This document shows positions 15,461-25,774 of a DNA stretch of 37,776 nt, one piece after another. This stretch comes from Gracilibacillus boraciitolerans JCM 21714 (GTDB taxonomy: Bacteria > Bacillota > Bacilli > Bacillales > Amphibacillaceae). The DNA lies in NCBI RefSeq assembly GCF_000521485.1, contig NZ_BAVS01000031.1, forward strand, positions 1 to 37,776, read 5' to 3'. The translations under genes and the position numbers were made by a program. Every line of letters begins with the position of its first letter. Position 1 is the first letter of the stretch. The notes beneath the pieces were generated by a model. That model was not told the DNA's origin. It did no database searches and worked only from the letters and a program-made list of their open reading frames with translations.

Positions 15461-18400
15461 CTATCGCAATTCATCATCCAATGGTATAATCACTTGATCC
15501 AAAGCAATCCTCCACTGACGCTTCATCTCTGGTCCGTATTTCAAGGCTTTTGCATCCGGGTTGGCAGCTTTATACTTATCAAAATCCCTGCTGTTAAGGA
15601 TATCACTGATATTTGGAATAGGATCCATTCCAATCACATATTGAATGGCAGACAAATGCAGTGCATCTTTTGCTACAAACCATGTGTTTGCAAAATCATC
15701 TATCGCATTATTTTTTTCCTCGGTAAAGAATGCTCTTTTTACGATAAAAATATCTTCCTCTTCATCCACTTCTTTATTATCGATCGCATTTAAAATGGCG
15801 CGATACACATCCTTAACGATTTCTGCTTTTTCTAGCTTTTGGAGTGCTTTTTCAATATCGTCACGGATATTTTTATTATTTGCTGAGTACGTTTCGAGTA
15901 ACTTATCAATATAGGTTGCATCGATATCGTAAATCTTAGCTAAATTGTCCCCCCCATGGAATTCAATATCAGAGAAATCAGCCTCTGGTTCACCTGAATC
16001 CTCATCATCCATTAGTGATCCTTTTACCGTGTTATATACGCCTACGGATTCTTCTATCGTCAGGACTTGATCTTTCAATGTAGTTGAGTATTCGATATCA
16101 TCGTTGTATTCATTATACGTTACGAGCGCGTCATACGAATTATTTAATTCCTGAAATGCCTTTACAAATTCCACACGCGTTTCCATTGGGGTGTGTTCAT
16201 TTATAGTTTCTATATTGGCTGTAATATTCTCTAATTCTTTATGCGCCTTTTTGAAACGTTTCTTTGAATCCTCGTACGTGGGATAGATCAACGTAGATTC
16301 TGCGCTTTCATCGGAATAGACCTTTGTTGCTTCTTGTACATTGTATTCCATGGTGTATGGTTTCCTGAAGGTAACGATTAACCCCCCCTTCGTCTTTTCC
16401 GGGTATGTCCGATTGGTTCGGGAAAAGGCTTGAATCAAATTGGCATAACTTAAATTCCGATCCACAAAAAGTGTTTGAACAGTCGGCGCATCAAAGCCTG
16501 TTAATAAACGTTCGACAACAATGACAAGATCAATTTGTTTCCCAAACTCTTTAAACTCTGCTTTCTTTCGAGCTAATCGGTTATTAATATCGCCATTATA
16601 ACGTTCCACACTTTCCAGGGACCAAGCTGTTTGATAATATTCATTATAGTCCTTGATAATTTGTTTCATTTCGGCTTGATTCCCTGTCGCATGTCCTTCA
16701 TTTTCTTCTAATGATACGTGATCGCAATTCGTGGAAAGTTCGGATCCTCCATGGTACGACCTTTTCTTATCGGGTAATCAGGAAATTCATCCCACAGCCA
16801 ATCTGGATTTTTCGTCATTTCTTTAATTTTATTGTAATAACGTTTCGCCATCTCAATCGAACTAGTTGTTAGAATAGCAGATTTTTGTGGTCGACCATTT
16901 TGAAAATCGAATTTCAAATAAGCATTATCTGGGCGGAATATTTTGCGAATCACTTTTTGTATATGTGCGTCACTTTCAAAAGAGGCATTGTCGATATACT
17001 TTTCCTTCTCGATGCCATTCATTTGATCAATCACATCATTTACTTTTATAGCTGATGCATTCGCATACTTTTCAGTTTGACGGAGTTGATCATAAATATG
17101 ATTGTTTAAGGAGATCGGTTCTATGGTATCCTCATGCTCTACTTGGAAGCCTAAAACCGCATGGTCCTCTAACGCATTTTTAATGGTATAGGTATGTAAC
17201 ACATCTCCATATTGGTCACGAGTCGTACGTGCTAATTGCCCTTGCGCCTGCTTTTTATTCACGTTAAAAATGGGTGTTCCTGTAAAGCCAAACCAAGTGG
17301 AATTTGGAAAGAAATCTTTCATTCGCTCCATTCCTTCTGCACTTAAAGCACGGTGACATTCATCGACGATAAAACGATATGTTGTCCCAGTAGCTTTTTA
17401 AAGCGTTGTGTCCCTTTATTTTCTTCTACCTTCCGGCGTGACGTAATGCAGACTCTAACTTTTGACGCGTCGTAATGACGACGGCATTTGTATTGGCATC
17501 AGATAGTAACGTACTGCTTAACTCTTTTGCGCTGCCAGTACCCACAATTAAACTGTTAGACCTTGCGTTACCAGAAGAGATACCGGTATTATATTCCGAA
17601 GCAAACTTGGTAAATTCTGAAGTTGTTTGATTATCTAAGTCTTTACGGTCGATCAGCATAATTGTCCGGTCGATACCTGGTTTTTGAGCTAATAATTTGG
17701 TCGATACAAAACTCGTTAAGGTTTTCCCAGAGCCAGTTGCATGCCAAACAAACCCAGACTTATGCTGCATTGCAGATTTATATAAGGCTTGGATCGCATG
17801 GATCTGGTACGGTTGCAAAACCATTAATGTTTTATTATCCTGGTCTTCACTTACAATGGTATAATCAGCAATTAATCGATGAGCATCCGGTATATTTAAG
17901 ACCTGTTTGACAAATTCATAGAGATTTTCTACTTTATGATTGTCTGTCGTTCGCCAACTAAATAGAAATTTCCGGTGCATATTTTTCGGCATCGCATTTG
18001 CAAAATAGCGAGTTGTCTGTTCATTGGAAACAACGAATAGCTGTAACGTTGAAAAAATGTTCCCGCGATACATCCCTTCTTCTGCATATTTCTTAATTTG
18101 ATTGAATGCTTGAAAGACACCATCTTTGGCACTCGCTTGTTTTAATTCAATTTGAACGATTGGTAATCCGTTAATTAAAAGCGTCACATCAAAACGGCGA
18201 TCGCGATCATCCACATGTGTTTTTTGCTTTGATATTTGGTGAACGACTTCATAGGTAGAAATCCCACCCCCCCCAATGTCACGATTTGAATATAACATCA
18301 ATGACATCGGTCCTAATGCCGTGTTTTCTCTTTCAATGGTAATACGAGCAATGCCATTTTCCCCCCCCTTGAGCCATTTAGCAGCATCAAAGGGAGTTTT

Positions 18401-18631
18401 TGTTTTCAGCAACAGATCGGTTTTAATCATATCAAACTCTTTATCAGTAATCGGGTGTTCGCCAATTTCAGAAAGATTGTTTTGGGTTAGTTTTTGACGC
18501 AAGTTATTCCAGAGGTCCTCTTCCGACTTTAAATCCGGGCGATAATTCCACTGATTATACCCTTTCCCCCCCAATACTTCTATAAGCCGACGTTCGACTT
18601 CAGCTTCATTGTTATGGGATAGCTTTGTCAT
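15461..18631 (-). CDS. hsdR: type I restriction enzyme R subunit (HsdR), broken by frameshifts
   Basis: Total about 1030 residues in three frames. The first (18631-17426) has the HsdR N-terminal nuclease region (FDVTLLINGLPIVQIELKQ, with the E-x-K element) and Walker A HATGSGKTLTS. The second (17331-16708) carries helicase motifs after VDECHRA, including FGFTGTP. The third (16669-15461) has the helicase end (VERLLTGFDAPTVQTL, QAFSRTNRTYPEK) and the C-terminal domain. Breaks: around 17345-17430, where two shifts flank the DECH box, and near 16709, where restoring one T turns ITYH-stop into ITYSLEENEGHATG. Several 7- and 8-base runs add Gly residues. Start supported by GGAGGAG. As written it is non-functional; it may be intact if the indels are errors. 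Confidence 0.88.
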
Positions 18632-18652
18632 GGGTCTCCTCCTTTCTGGCCG

Positions 18653-19350
18653 TTAGACAAACATTTTTTGTAGGAAAGCTTTTTTGGTTTGTTTTAGGGT
18701 TTCTAGTTCTTTTTCTTGTAGAGCGATTGTGTCGTCTAGTTGTTTGAAGAAGTTACCGATTTTGATTTGTTCTTCTTTTAACATTGGTATGCTAATTTCA
18801 ATTTGAGCTAAATCATTGGAATTTATTGCAGGATAACTTGTTCCTGTGCTTCTATTAAGAACTTTTGAAACAAATCTTTCTTCTTGAATTCTACTTAATA
18901 AAAAATAACTGTCTATATATGGACGCATCTGAGCATAGCCCGTTGAAAAAACATAGTTATCAAATGGTAAATCAAATAGATAATTATTTTTTGATACGGC
19001 CTAACCGTCTGATAAAAAACATCACCTCTTTTAGCTACCCTTTGGGCACGGGAGGGAGCTGCCTGTCGTGTTTCTGTTCGATGTGAAATTAATTCAGTTC
19101 CTTTTACCGATTCTAAATCAACGTATTCGAACTCACTTGGCAGTTCTGCTCTCGGGTTGAATTTAGCAATGTCTTTTAGCTTACGCTGTTCCCACTCCCC
19201 CCCAGTAAACCCTGGAAAACGTATTTCAGGTACGGATTCTCCTTCTTTTGGAAACATTTTTTGTATAAATCCCTGTTTTGTTTGTTTGAGAATGTCTAGT
19301 TCTTGCTGAAGAAGAGCAATCATATCATCTAGTTGTTTAAAAAAGTTCCC
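18653..19350. repeat. direct repeat of the HsdS conserved region
   Basis: About 105 bp at 19250-19355 and 18653-18760 encode the two conserved coiled-coil repeats of HsdS and share visible DNA similarity (both contain CTAGTTGTTT plus a homologous flank). Such repeats allow recombination between TRDs. Confidence 0.55.
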
Positions 19351-19845
19351 GATTTCTTCTTGCTCTTTATTTTCTGGTAAAATTACATTTATATTTTTGA
19401 ATTTTTTCAATGAAAGAACTTTTTGTCCTGTCCCTTCAGCTTCTATTGCAACTTCTTTTTTGATAGTCGAATTAAGCATATTTAAAAAGAAATCACTATT
19501 ACCTCGAGATAATTTAAATACAGGATAAAAGTAACTAATAATCCCTTTTTCAATTAGATCGTTTCTATTAAATTTGAATACCCCATTATCACTTCTTGAC
19601 CTAAATGTAAAATATCCTCTCGGCAATATAAAATAACCTATATTATTTTTATTTGGTACCTGTCCATTTGTGAAATAATCATCCTGAAGCATTATGCCAT
19701 GTGTTTGTGATGAAGTAAGTACAGGATACTGATCTTGAACAGTGGTTTTCTCAGCGAAATCCTCTACAATCTTATCAATTTTTACTTGCTCCCACTCTTC
19801 ACCAAACCCTGGAAACCGAATCTCTGGCATACGTTTACTTTCCAT
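18653..19845 (-). CDS. hsdS: type I restriction specificity subunit (HsdS), frameshifted
   Basis: About 398 aa with two target-recognition domains, each followed by a conserved helical repeat: IGNFFKQLDDMIALLQQELD and IGNFFKQLDDTIALQEKELE. Each TRD starts with an EIRFPGF-type entry segment. The frame breaks near 19000: adding one A to the six-A run turns PYQKIIIYL into PYQKNNYLFDLPFDNY and reads on into RPYIDSYFLL. A seven-base run near 19197-19203 adds a Gly (FTGGEWEQRKL). The ATG at 19845 overlaps the hsdM end by about 11 bp. HsdS decides which DNA sequence the enzyme methylates and cuts. Confidence 0.88.
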
Positions 19846-21428
19846 AGTGAAACACCTCTAATGCACCTTTAATCCATTCATCATTTTCTTTATCACATTG
19901 TAAAGTAGAAATAGTCTCATACAAGGTTGAATGTAATTCCGACTTTTCTCTTCGAACATCTTGAATTGATGAACCAAGGGTAGCCATATCCACAGGTTCT
20001 TCTTCTTCAAACGTATCCACATAGCGCGGGATATTCAAATTGAAATCATTTTCTTTGATCTCTTCAAAGGATGCTAAATATGCATACTTCTCCGCATTTT
20101 CTCGCTTTTCATACGTTTCGACAATCTTATCCACATTTTCTTTCGTTAGCTTATTTTGATTCCTACCCTTGGAAAACTCTTTACTCGCATCTATAAAGAA
20201 AACATCACGATTGTTACGGTTTTTCTTTAAAATAATGACGGTTGTTAGAATAGGAGTTCCGAAGAATAAATTTCCGGGCATACCAATAACTGCATCAATA
20301 CTTCCATCTTCCAGTAATTTTTTACGAATTAAACCTTCTGCAGCCCCGCGGAACAATACACCATGTGGTAAGACGATTGCCATTGTTCCTGAATCTTTCA
20401 AATGATAGAATCCATGTAACAAAAAGGAAAAATCTGCTTTTGATTTTGGAGCTAACTTCCCGTAACGATTAAAACGGGAATCGTCTAAAAATGTTTGATC
20501 TGCTGACCATTTTGCAGAATATGGTGGATTCATCAGTACGGAATCAAACGTATAAGGCTCGTCCGTTGGCCAATCTTTATTCAATGTATCCCCCATTACG
20601 CAAACGCATATCTTCTTTTCTTACACCATGCAAGATTAAGTTCATTTTTGCTAGGTTATATGTAGTGGTATTCAGTTCCTGTCCGTGATACTTTATACTT
20701 TCTGGATGGTTATTATAGTTTCGTACATTCAGCATTAATGAACCAGAGCCCATCGTTGGATCATAAACACTAAATAACTTTCTATCCTCTTGCCCGATTG
20801 CAACAATTTGAGCCATCATGTCCGACACTTTACTCGGCGTATAGAATTCACCAGCTTTTTTTCCAGCCTCAGAAGCGAATTCACCTATTAAGTATTCATA
20901 AGCATCTCCGATTACATCGCCGTCGTGTTCGATGACATCAATCTCACTTAATTTCTTTAGGACGTCAGAGATTGTAATGTTCCGCTGTTGATCGTCTGAA
21001 CCGAGTTTTTTGGAAGTCAAGTCTACATCATCAAACAAGCCACTAAATTGATCGTATTTGGTGGACAAATCAATAAAAGCTTTATTTAAATCATTCAATT
21101 GAAAGGTATTTTGTTTCGCTTGATCAGCTAATACATTGAATAAGTAATCAGGCTCGATATGATGTCCTAATGTATCGACTAACGTTTCAATCAGGTCATC
21201 CTTTACATCTTCATCTGCTAATAAATCGCGATATAATTGGGTTTGTTTTTCTTGCGTGTTGTATTCTTCTGATGATTCATCAGCTAATTCCACCACTTTC
21301 ACCAATAACTTATCCGATAAGTACTTATAGAAAATCAATCCTAGTAAATAATCTTTATATTCAGATGCATCCATTTTACTGCGCAAGCTATCTGCAGCAC
21401 TAAATAGTTTTGCATTTAATTTCGACAT
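19835..21428 (-). CDS. hsdM: type I modification methyltransferase (HsdM), frameshifted
   Basis: About 530 aa. The N-terminal helical domain (SLRSKMDASEYKDYLLGLIF) is followed by the N6-adenine methylase core: motif I DPTMGSGSLML and motif IV NPPY (DSVLMNPPYSAKW). The break is at five G/C bases near 20589-20594; four would give RLRNGDTLNKDWPTDEP, a seamless join of the two halves. It is the first gene of hsdM-hsdS-hsdR. The start at 21428 has a modest SD (GAGGAAAA). Confidence 0.9.
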
Positions 21429-21583
21429 AATATTTTCCTCGCTTTTCTTTTGTTAATCTCATTGCTTATATAATAAATATATCAAATTCAGGGTGAAATA
21501 GATATAATTGAGGATGAATTTAGAACTGGTCCCTTGGAAAATATAAAATTTATGAAGACATTCAAATAAGGACTCATAAAAAT

Positions 21584-21645
21584 GGTGCCTGCCACTTACC
21601 GAATTAAATCGAAATTGACAAAATACGGGTAGTGACAGGCACACC
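21584..21645. repeat. palindromic REP-like intergenic repeat
   Basis: GGTGCCTGCCACTTACC on one side faces TAGTGACAGGCACACC on the other, imperfect inverted arms around a ~30-nt AT-rich loop. GTGCCTG...CAGGCAC palindromes are, as I recall, common dispersed REP-like units in Bacillaceae. It lies between hsdM and the OLD-family gene. Confidence 0.55.
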
Positions 21646-21720
21646 AGAGTTTTTTGAACAGTATCGCTGAACTGCGCAGCAGAAAAATTGTTTTGTCCAT
21701 GATTGTTAATCACGATCTGT

Positions 21721-23625
21721 CTAAAATAAATTGTTAATAGTTTTAAATAGATCTTCAAATCTATTAATTGTATTTTCAGTTAAAGATTTTTTAGTTAAAT
21801 TAATCTTTAAAAACTCTTTAGCAGGCAAATAATGATTAAATCTATTTTTGCCGCTTATCTGACCTATTTGTGTGAGGATTTTATCATTTCTATCCATTAA
21901 ATCTTTAACTAGAATTTTTTGTTCCGGGAATGCTGCATTATAGAACTTTAAATACTCACCCTTCGTAAATAAATCTTCAATATCAGCTTTATCAAGCCCG
22001 TCAGTAAATTCATCAAAGAATCTAATATTTTTCTCTCTTATTATCTTTTTCATTATAAGACTATCTAACCTTTGTTTACCTTTAGAATTTGTGAAAGAAT
22101 CTAGAAGTGCGACAATGTTTAATTTATTTCCTGTCATTAATGAGATAAAAGCAGGTATTTTGTCTAATCCTCCAACCGGAACAAGCACTACATCATCTCT
22201 CAATCCTTCCTTATCAACACTTTTTAGAAATTCAGAGAGTTTGGTTAAGTAAATAATATCAGCAGGACCTTCTACTAATAAATTTTTCTCAGAGATAAAT
22301 AGATTTTGTGCAATTTCATAGCCCAATGCAGCTTGTAAAGGAAACAAGGTCCTACTATCTTTTTCTTGTATCGATTGAGATATAGTAGTTCCCTCTTCTC
22401 CTTCATATACTGTTCTCACTTTATCAAGTTTAGTGGAATCAACCATAAACGGAGAATGGGTTGTATATATTATTTGATACTCATCAGAGAGATCTTCTAT
22501 AAATCTTAGCAGGTCAGCTTGTGCAGAAGCGTGTAAATTTAACCCTGGTTCATCTAACAAAAGAACGTAATTATAATTCTTATCATTTTTAATTTTGCTA
22601 AACCATACTATAAAAGAGAAAAACCAATTAAATCCCTTACTTCTTTGGTTTAACGGAATTGAAACTCTATGCTTTTGATTTTTCACACGAATATCAAGGA
22701 TTTTCTTATTTCCTTGGTGGTCAATTTTAAACTCAATTTCTAAATTTTTATTTGCAGTCCAGTATTCAAACATTTGATCAGTAATTTCATTGGAAGTGGC
22801 CTCTAGTTCAGCTGTAAAAGTCTCAAAATCATCTGAAGACAGTAATTCTTCTAGGTCAATTTGAGCGACATCTAAAAGCGCTTTAGCTGTCTGACTAGAA
22901 TCATCATTGATCTCACCTTGATGAAGAGCATTTAAATCTATTCTAGAAGGTAAACTAAAGTATTCGTCATAATACCAAAACTTAGGGATATATGGATTGA
23001 TCCATTTTCTAAAAATGTAATTAGCTAAGGGATCTTTCCATTTCTCCCAAGCTCCTTTTAATATTTTCTCATCTAGTTCATTCATTAACTCAACTAAGCT
23101 ATCACTGGAATTTTCATCTAGTAATTCTCTAATTTTAGATAAATTAAAATTATGCGACAGAAGTACTTCAGACTCATGTTCTTCGATTTCATATTTTTTA
23201 ATCAAATTTTCCAGGTACCTTTTAGAATCAGCATTTATTCCACATACCGTTTTATTTGTACTTCCATAGTAAAGATATTCTGAAAATGATTGTTCTGAAA
23301 ATACACCTTTTCCTAAATCTTTTGTTATTTTGTTGTGTAGGAACTCAGTTATCTTATACTGACATTCAACTACTTTAACTTTTTCTTCTGATCTTTGATA
23401 TTTCTTTAATTCTTTTCTTGGATAGTCTAGAGTAGGATTAAATTGAAATTTCTCATTGTCTTCAAAGTAATTAAATTTAGCTAAAGCTTCTAGTATTGCA
23501 GTTTTCCCTGCCTCGTTCATACCAACAAAAGTTGTTACGTCGTTTTCAAAACTAATTTCTTGTGCTTGTTGAATGCTTTTATATTTATTTACTATCGCCT
23601 TTTCCAAAACTATCATTCCAAGCAT
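21721..23625 (-). CDS. OLD-family ATPase with TOPRIM domain (putative defence nuclease)
   Basis: About 634 aa. The N-terminal SMC/RecF-like ATPase has Walker A GMNEAGKTAILEAL (about residues 35-48) and, after a helical insertion, LLLDEPGLNLH (signature/Walker B) and TTHSPFMVD. A C-terminal TOPRIM-like domain follows: LLVEGPADIIYL, then VPVGGLDKI and VALLDSF. This is the OLD architecture shared by phage P2 Old and GajA. No GajB-like helicase is adjacent, so it is either a stand-alone class 1 OLD protein or works with a neighbour. A GTG at 23634 extends the frame, but the ATG at 23625 has AAAGGGTGG at a proper distance. This frame is uninterrupted. Confidence 0.82.
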   Translation of the reverse strand: MLGMIVLEKAIVNKYKSIQQAQEISFENDVTTFVGMNEAGKTAILEALAKFNYFEDNEKFQFNPTLDYPRKELKKYQRSEEKVKVVECQYKITEFLHNKITKDLGKGVFSEQSFSEYLYYGSTNKTVCGINADSKRYLENLIKKYEIEEHESEVLLSHNFNLSKIRELLDENSSDSLVELMNELDEKILKGAWEKWKDPLANYIFRKWINPYIPKFWYYDEYFSLPSRIDLNALHQGEINDDSSQTAKALLDVAQIDLEELLSSDDFETFTAELEATSNEITDQMFEYWTANKNLEIEFKIDHQGNKKILDIRVKNQKHRVSIPLNQRSKGFNWFFSFIVWFSKIKNDKNYNYVLLLDEPGLNLHASAQADLLRFIEDLSDEYQIIYTTHSPFMVDSTKLDKVRTVYEGEEGTTISQSIQEKDSRTLFPLQAALGYEIAQNLFISEKNLLVEGPADIIYLTKLSEFLKSVDKEGLRDDVVLVPVGGLDKIPAFISLMTGNKLNIVALLDSFTNSKGKQRLDSLIMKKIIREKNIRFFDEFTDGLDKADIEDLFTKGEYLKFYNAAFPEQKILVKDLMDRNDKILTQIGQISGKNRFNHYLPAKEFLKINLTKKSLTENTINRFEDLFKTINNLF

Positions 23626-23901
23626 TTTAACCACCCTTTAAACTATTTGATATATAAAATAATTCTATTAAATATATTTTAACACATACTTTTTGTCAGA
23701 TTTATTTGTAGTTTTAAAAAAACTTGCTATTTTAAGCCTTCTTTCATGTAGACTAGAAATAAAATCTCTTTACCTTTAATGACAACCTATGCAAAACGAA
23801 GTTACCTTATTGCACAGTATATGTCTACTATCCAATATTAAAACCTTCACAAACTGACACTTAGCATTGTTATCCTCTTCACATCCTCTCATAATTTAAA
23901 G

Positions 23902-24803
23902 TCAATAAGCCTGTATTCCAAACTTCAATAACTTCTTCGGCAAAATATCATCTAAGTTCTGAATATCAGCATCTTTTAACTGAATCAGATTGAAATCATA
24001 CTTTTCATAAATTTTTAATTTTTCTTGTTTTCTTGCCTGATATTTCGGATTATCTTCTAATCCCCAATACTCTATATACACTCTACCCACTGGCAAATAA
24101 AAGTCAGTATAGACATCTTCTTCAATGGGTAGTTTTCGCTCATAAGCATGTGCAATTCCTGACATATATAACCAGTTATCAATCAACATCTCAGCTCTGG
24201 ACCTTACATAGTGACCATCTGCAGCTCTGTGTTTCGCTTCATACTTTTGTCTGAAATCAACAAAACTCTTTGTTTCTTCCTCTTCTTTTGATTCTGAATC
24301 TTTTCCAGCTATTTCATTCATCGTTTCTACTAGTCTTTTATTCTGTAAAATCCTTTTAGGCCAATTTACATACGGAATTCCCGTTCTTTCATATTCACAT
24401 TGTTTCCCGCCTATACTTTTGCCTAGAGTTGTCATAGTCCATCCTTTAATAGACTTCTCCACAAATCCAAGCTCTGGCAAAATAGGTTTATTTTAAATTT
24501 AGATACTCCAAAGTGATTACTTAAAATTGTTGCATTTATATATTGATCCTTTTCATTTGTCGTTTTAAATATGCTACTATTTTTAATATTTTCATTCTAT
24601 GCTATGTATTCCCCCCCTATTTTAGGATGTTTCTTTTTCGTCCCTACCTTCTCCCCCCCTTTTTCAGTCAAGACCCAGTTGTCATGAACTCTTTTAACCA
24701 AATCGTTATCAAGAAGGATCTGAAAGACCTGCTTTACATTCACTTTTAACTCTTTTGAAAGCGCTGTAGTTGATAAGTATTTTGTTTTTTGAGAAGTAGT
24801 CAT
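23902..24803 (-). CDS. winged-helix plus PD-(D/E)XK nuclease-like protein, split by a stop and a frameshift
   Basis: Read through, this is a ~300-aa protein. Two similar modules, each a small HTH/winged helix followed by a Gly-rich strand and a YxxW element (LSTTALSKELKVNVKQV ... PKIGEYIA; INATILSNHFGVSKFKINL ... GIPYVNWPK), lead to a C-terminal nuclease-like domain: VRSRAEMLIDNWLY (Glu), YTDFYLP (Asp), VYIEYWG (Glu). Disruptions: a TAG at 24597-24599 where TGG is expected, and a lost base near 24483-24490. The two seven-C runs add Gly residues. The C-terminal piece could also be translated alone from 24435, which has an AAAGGA site. Architecture is by eye; function is probably DNA cleavage or defence. 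Confidence 0.6.
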
Positions 24804-24893
24804 GATCGATTAATCTCCTTTGCACAGTTTTTTCATCGATATTTACATTATAAAATTCATTAAGCTACTTTAGTTAAATTTGCATATAAATCA

Positions 24894-25317
24894 TTATGCA
24901 CTCTTATTATATTGAATCATCCAATCCATTAATTCTGAACGGTCAATCAATCTAAGATGATTTGAACCAGCTAATTTTATTACCTGATTAATAAAAAGAC
25001 TATTAGTAATCACCCAGCATTCATCCGCTTTATAATACTTTTGAGCAGAAACTATTTCCTGTACAGCTCGAACTCCGACATTTTTTTTATATCGTTTGGC
25101 TTGTACAACAATTTTTTTATTAGTAGTAACCTAAATAAGATCTGCAAATACCTGATCTTTTAAGCCAATATTCTCTTACTATGTTTAAAATAACTCCATA
25201 AATTACAAAACAAGCAATAAAAAGAATAATGATTAATAATAGTAAAGGATCGGCAGTAAGTATTGACCATAATAAATCCAATCCCATTTCAAATCCTTCC
25301 ACTATGCCCATAATCAA
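24894..25317 (-). pseudogene. membrane-anchored Mrr-like restriction endonuclease remnant
   Basis: The N terminus encodes a TM anchor (LLLLIIILFIACFVIYGVIL). After RSGI the reading continues ADLI, then a TAG where a sense codon is expected, then VTTNKKIVVQAKRYKKNVG, VRAVQEIVSAQKYY and DECWVITNSLF: the Mrr catalytic QAK element and the conserved tail. About 40-50 residues between anchor and ADLI, including the upstream catalytic region, are missing. It is therefore a true deletion plus a nonsense codon, not just a homopolymer error. Confidence 0.7.
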
Positions 25318-25492
25318 TTATTCATCCTAATTCTCCAGTCCTTTTATTTTGTCAATAGTGTAAATATATATAACAAAAATACTAAGACTAATATATCATT
25401 TTCCATGGAAATTCTCTACCTATATTAGGAAATTTATTTTTAATTACCTCTACTCGACGGCGAATTTTTCTGGGTTTTATGTAACTTTAAAT

Positions 25493-25529
25493 AAAAAGCT
25501 GATTTTCATAATCTGAAAACCAGCTTTTT
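25493..25529 (-). terminator. terminator of the csoR-copA-copZ operon
   Basis: AAAAAGCTG-A-TTTTC pairs with GAAAA-C-CAGCTTTTT around a 7-nt loop, with T-rich sequence after it on the minus strand. It lies 11 bp beyond the copZ stop. Confidence 0.8.
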
Positions 25530-25539
25530 ATTCTTATAG

Positions 25540-25745
25540 TTAGGCTTCAACATCATAGCCTTGATCTTCAATAGCCTCTTTCATGGCATCCACATTCACT
25601 TTGGATTCGTCAAAAGTAACATCTACACTACCAGCTTCTAAATCAACTTGAGCGGATGACACACCATCTAATTCTTTTAATGCACCTTCAACTGACATCT
25701 CGCAATGACACATGTCATGCCTTGTACGTTTATTGTTTTTTCCAT
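25540..25745 (-). CDS. copZ: copper chaperone CopZ (frameshifted in the metal-binding loop)
   Basis: With one added base this is a normal 68-aa HMA protein: MEKTINVQGMTC-HCEMSVEGAL, ending IEDQGYDVEA. The break is inside the GMTCxHC copper-binding loop (TGT GT CAT, probably TGT GGT CAT), so the sequence as given has no metal site. SD AAGGAGGTG is excellent. It follows copA by 29 bp and should hand Cu(I) to CopA. Confidence 0.85.
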
Positions 25746-25774
25746 GACTTTTTCACCTCCTTACAAGTATGCTC

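Noticed and set aside
21721-23625. A Gabija system
   Set aside because: GajA-like architecture is present, but no UvrD-like GajB helicase lies next to it.
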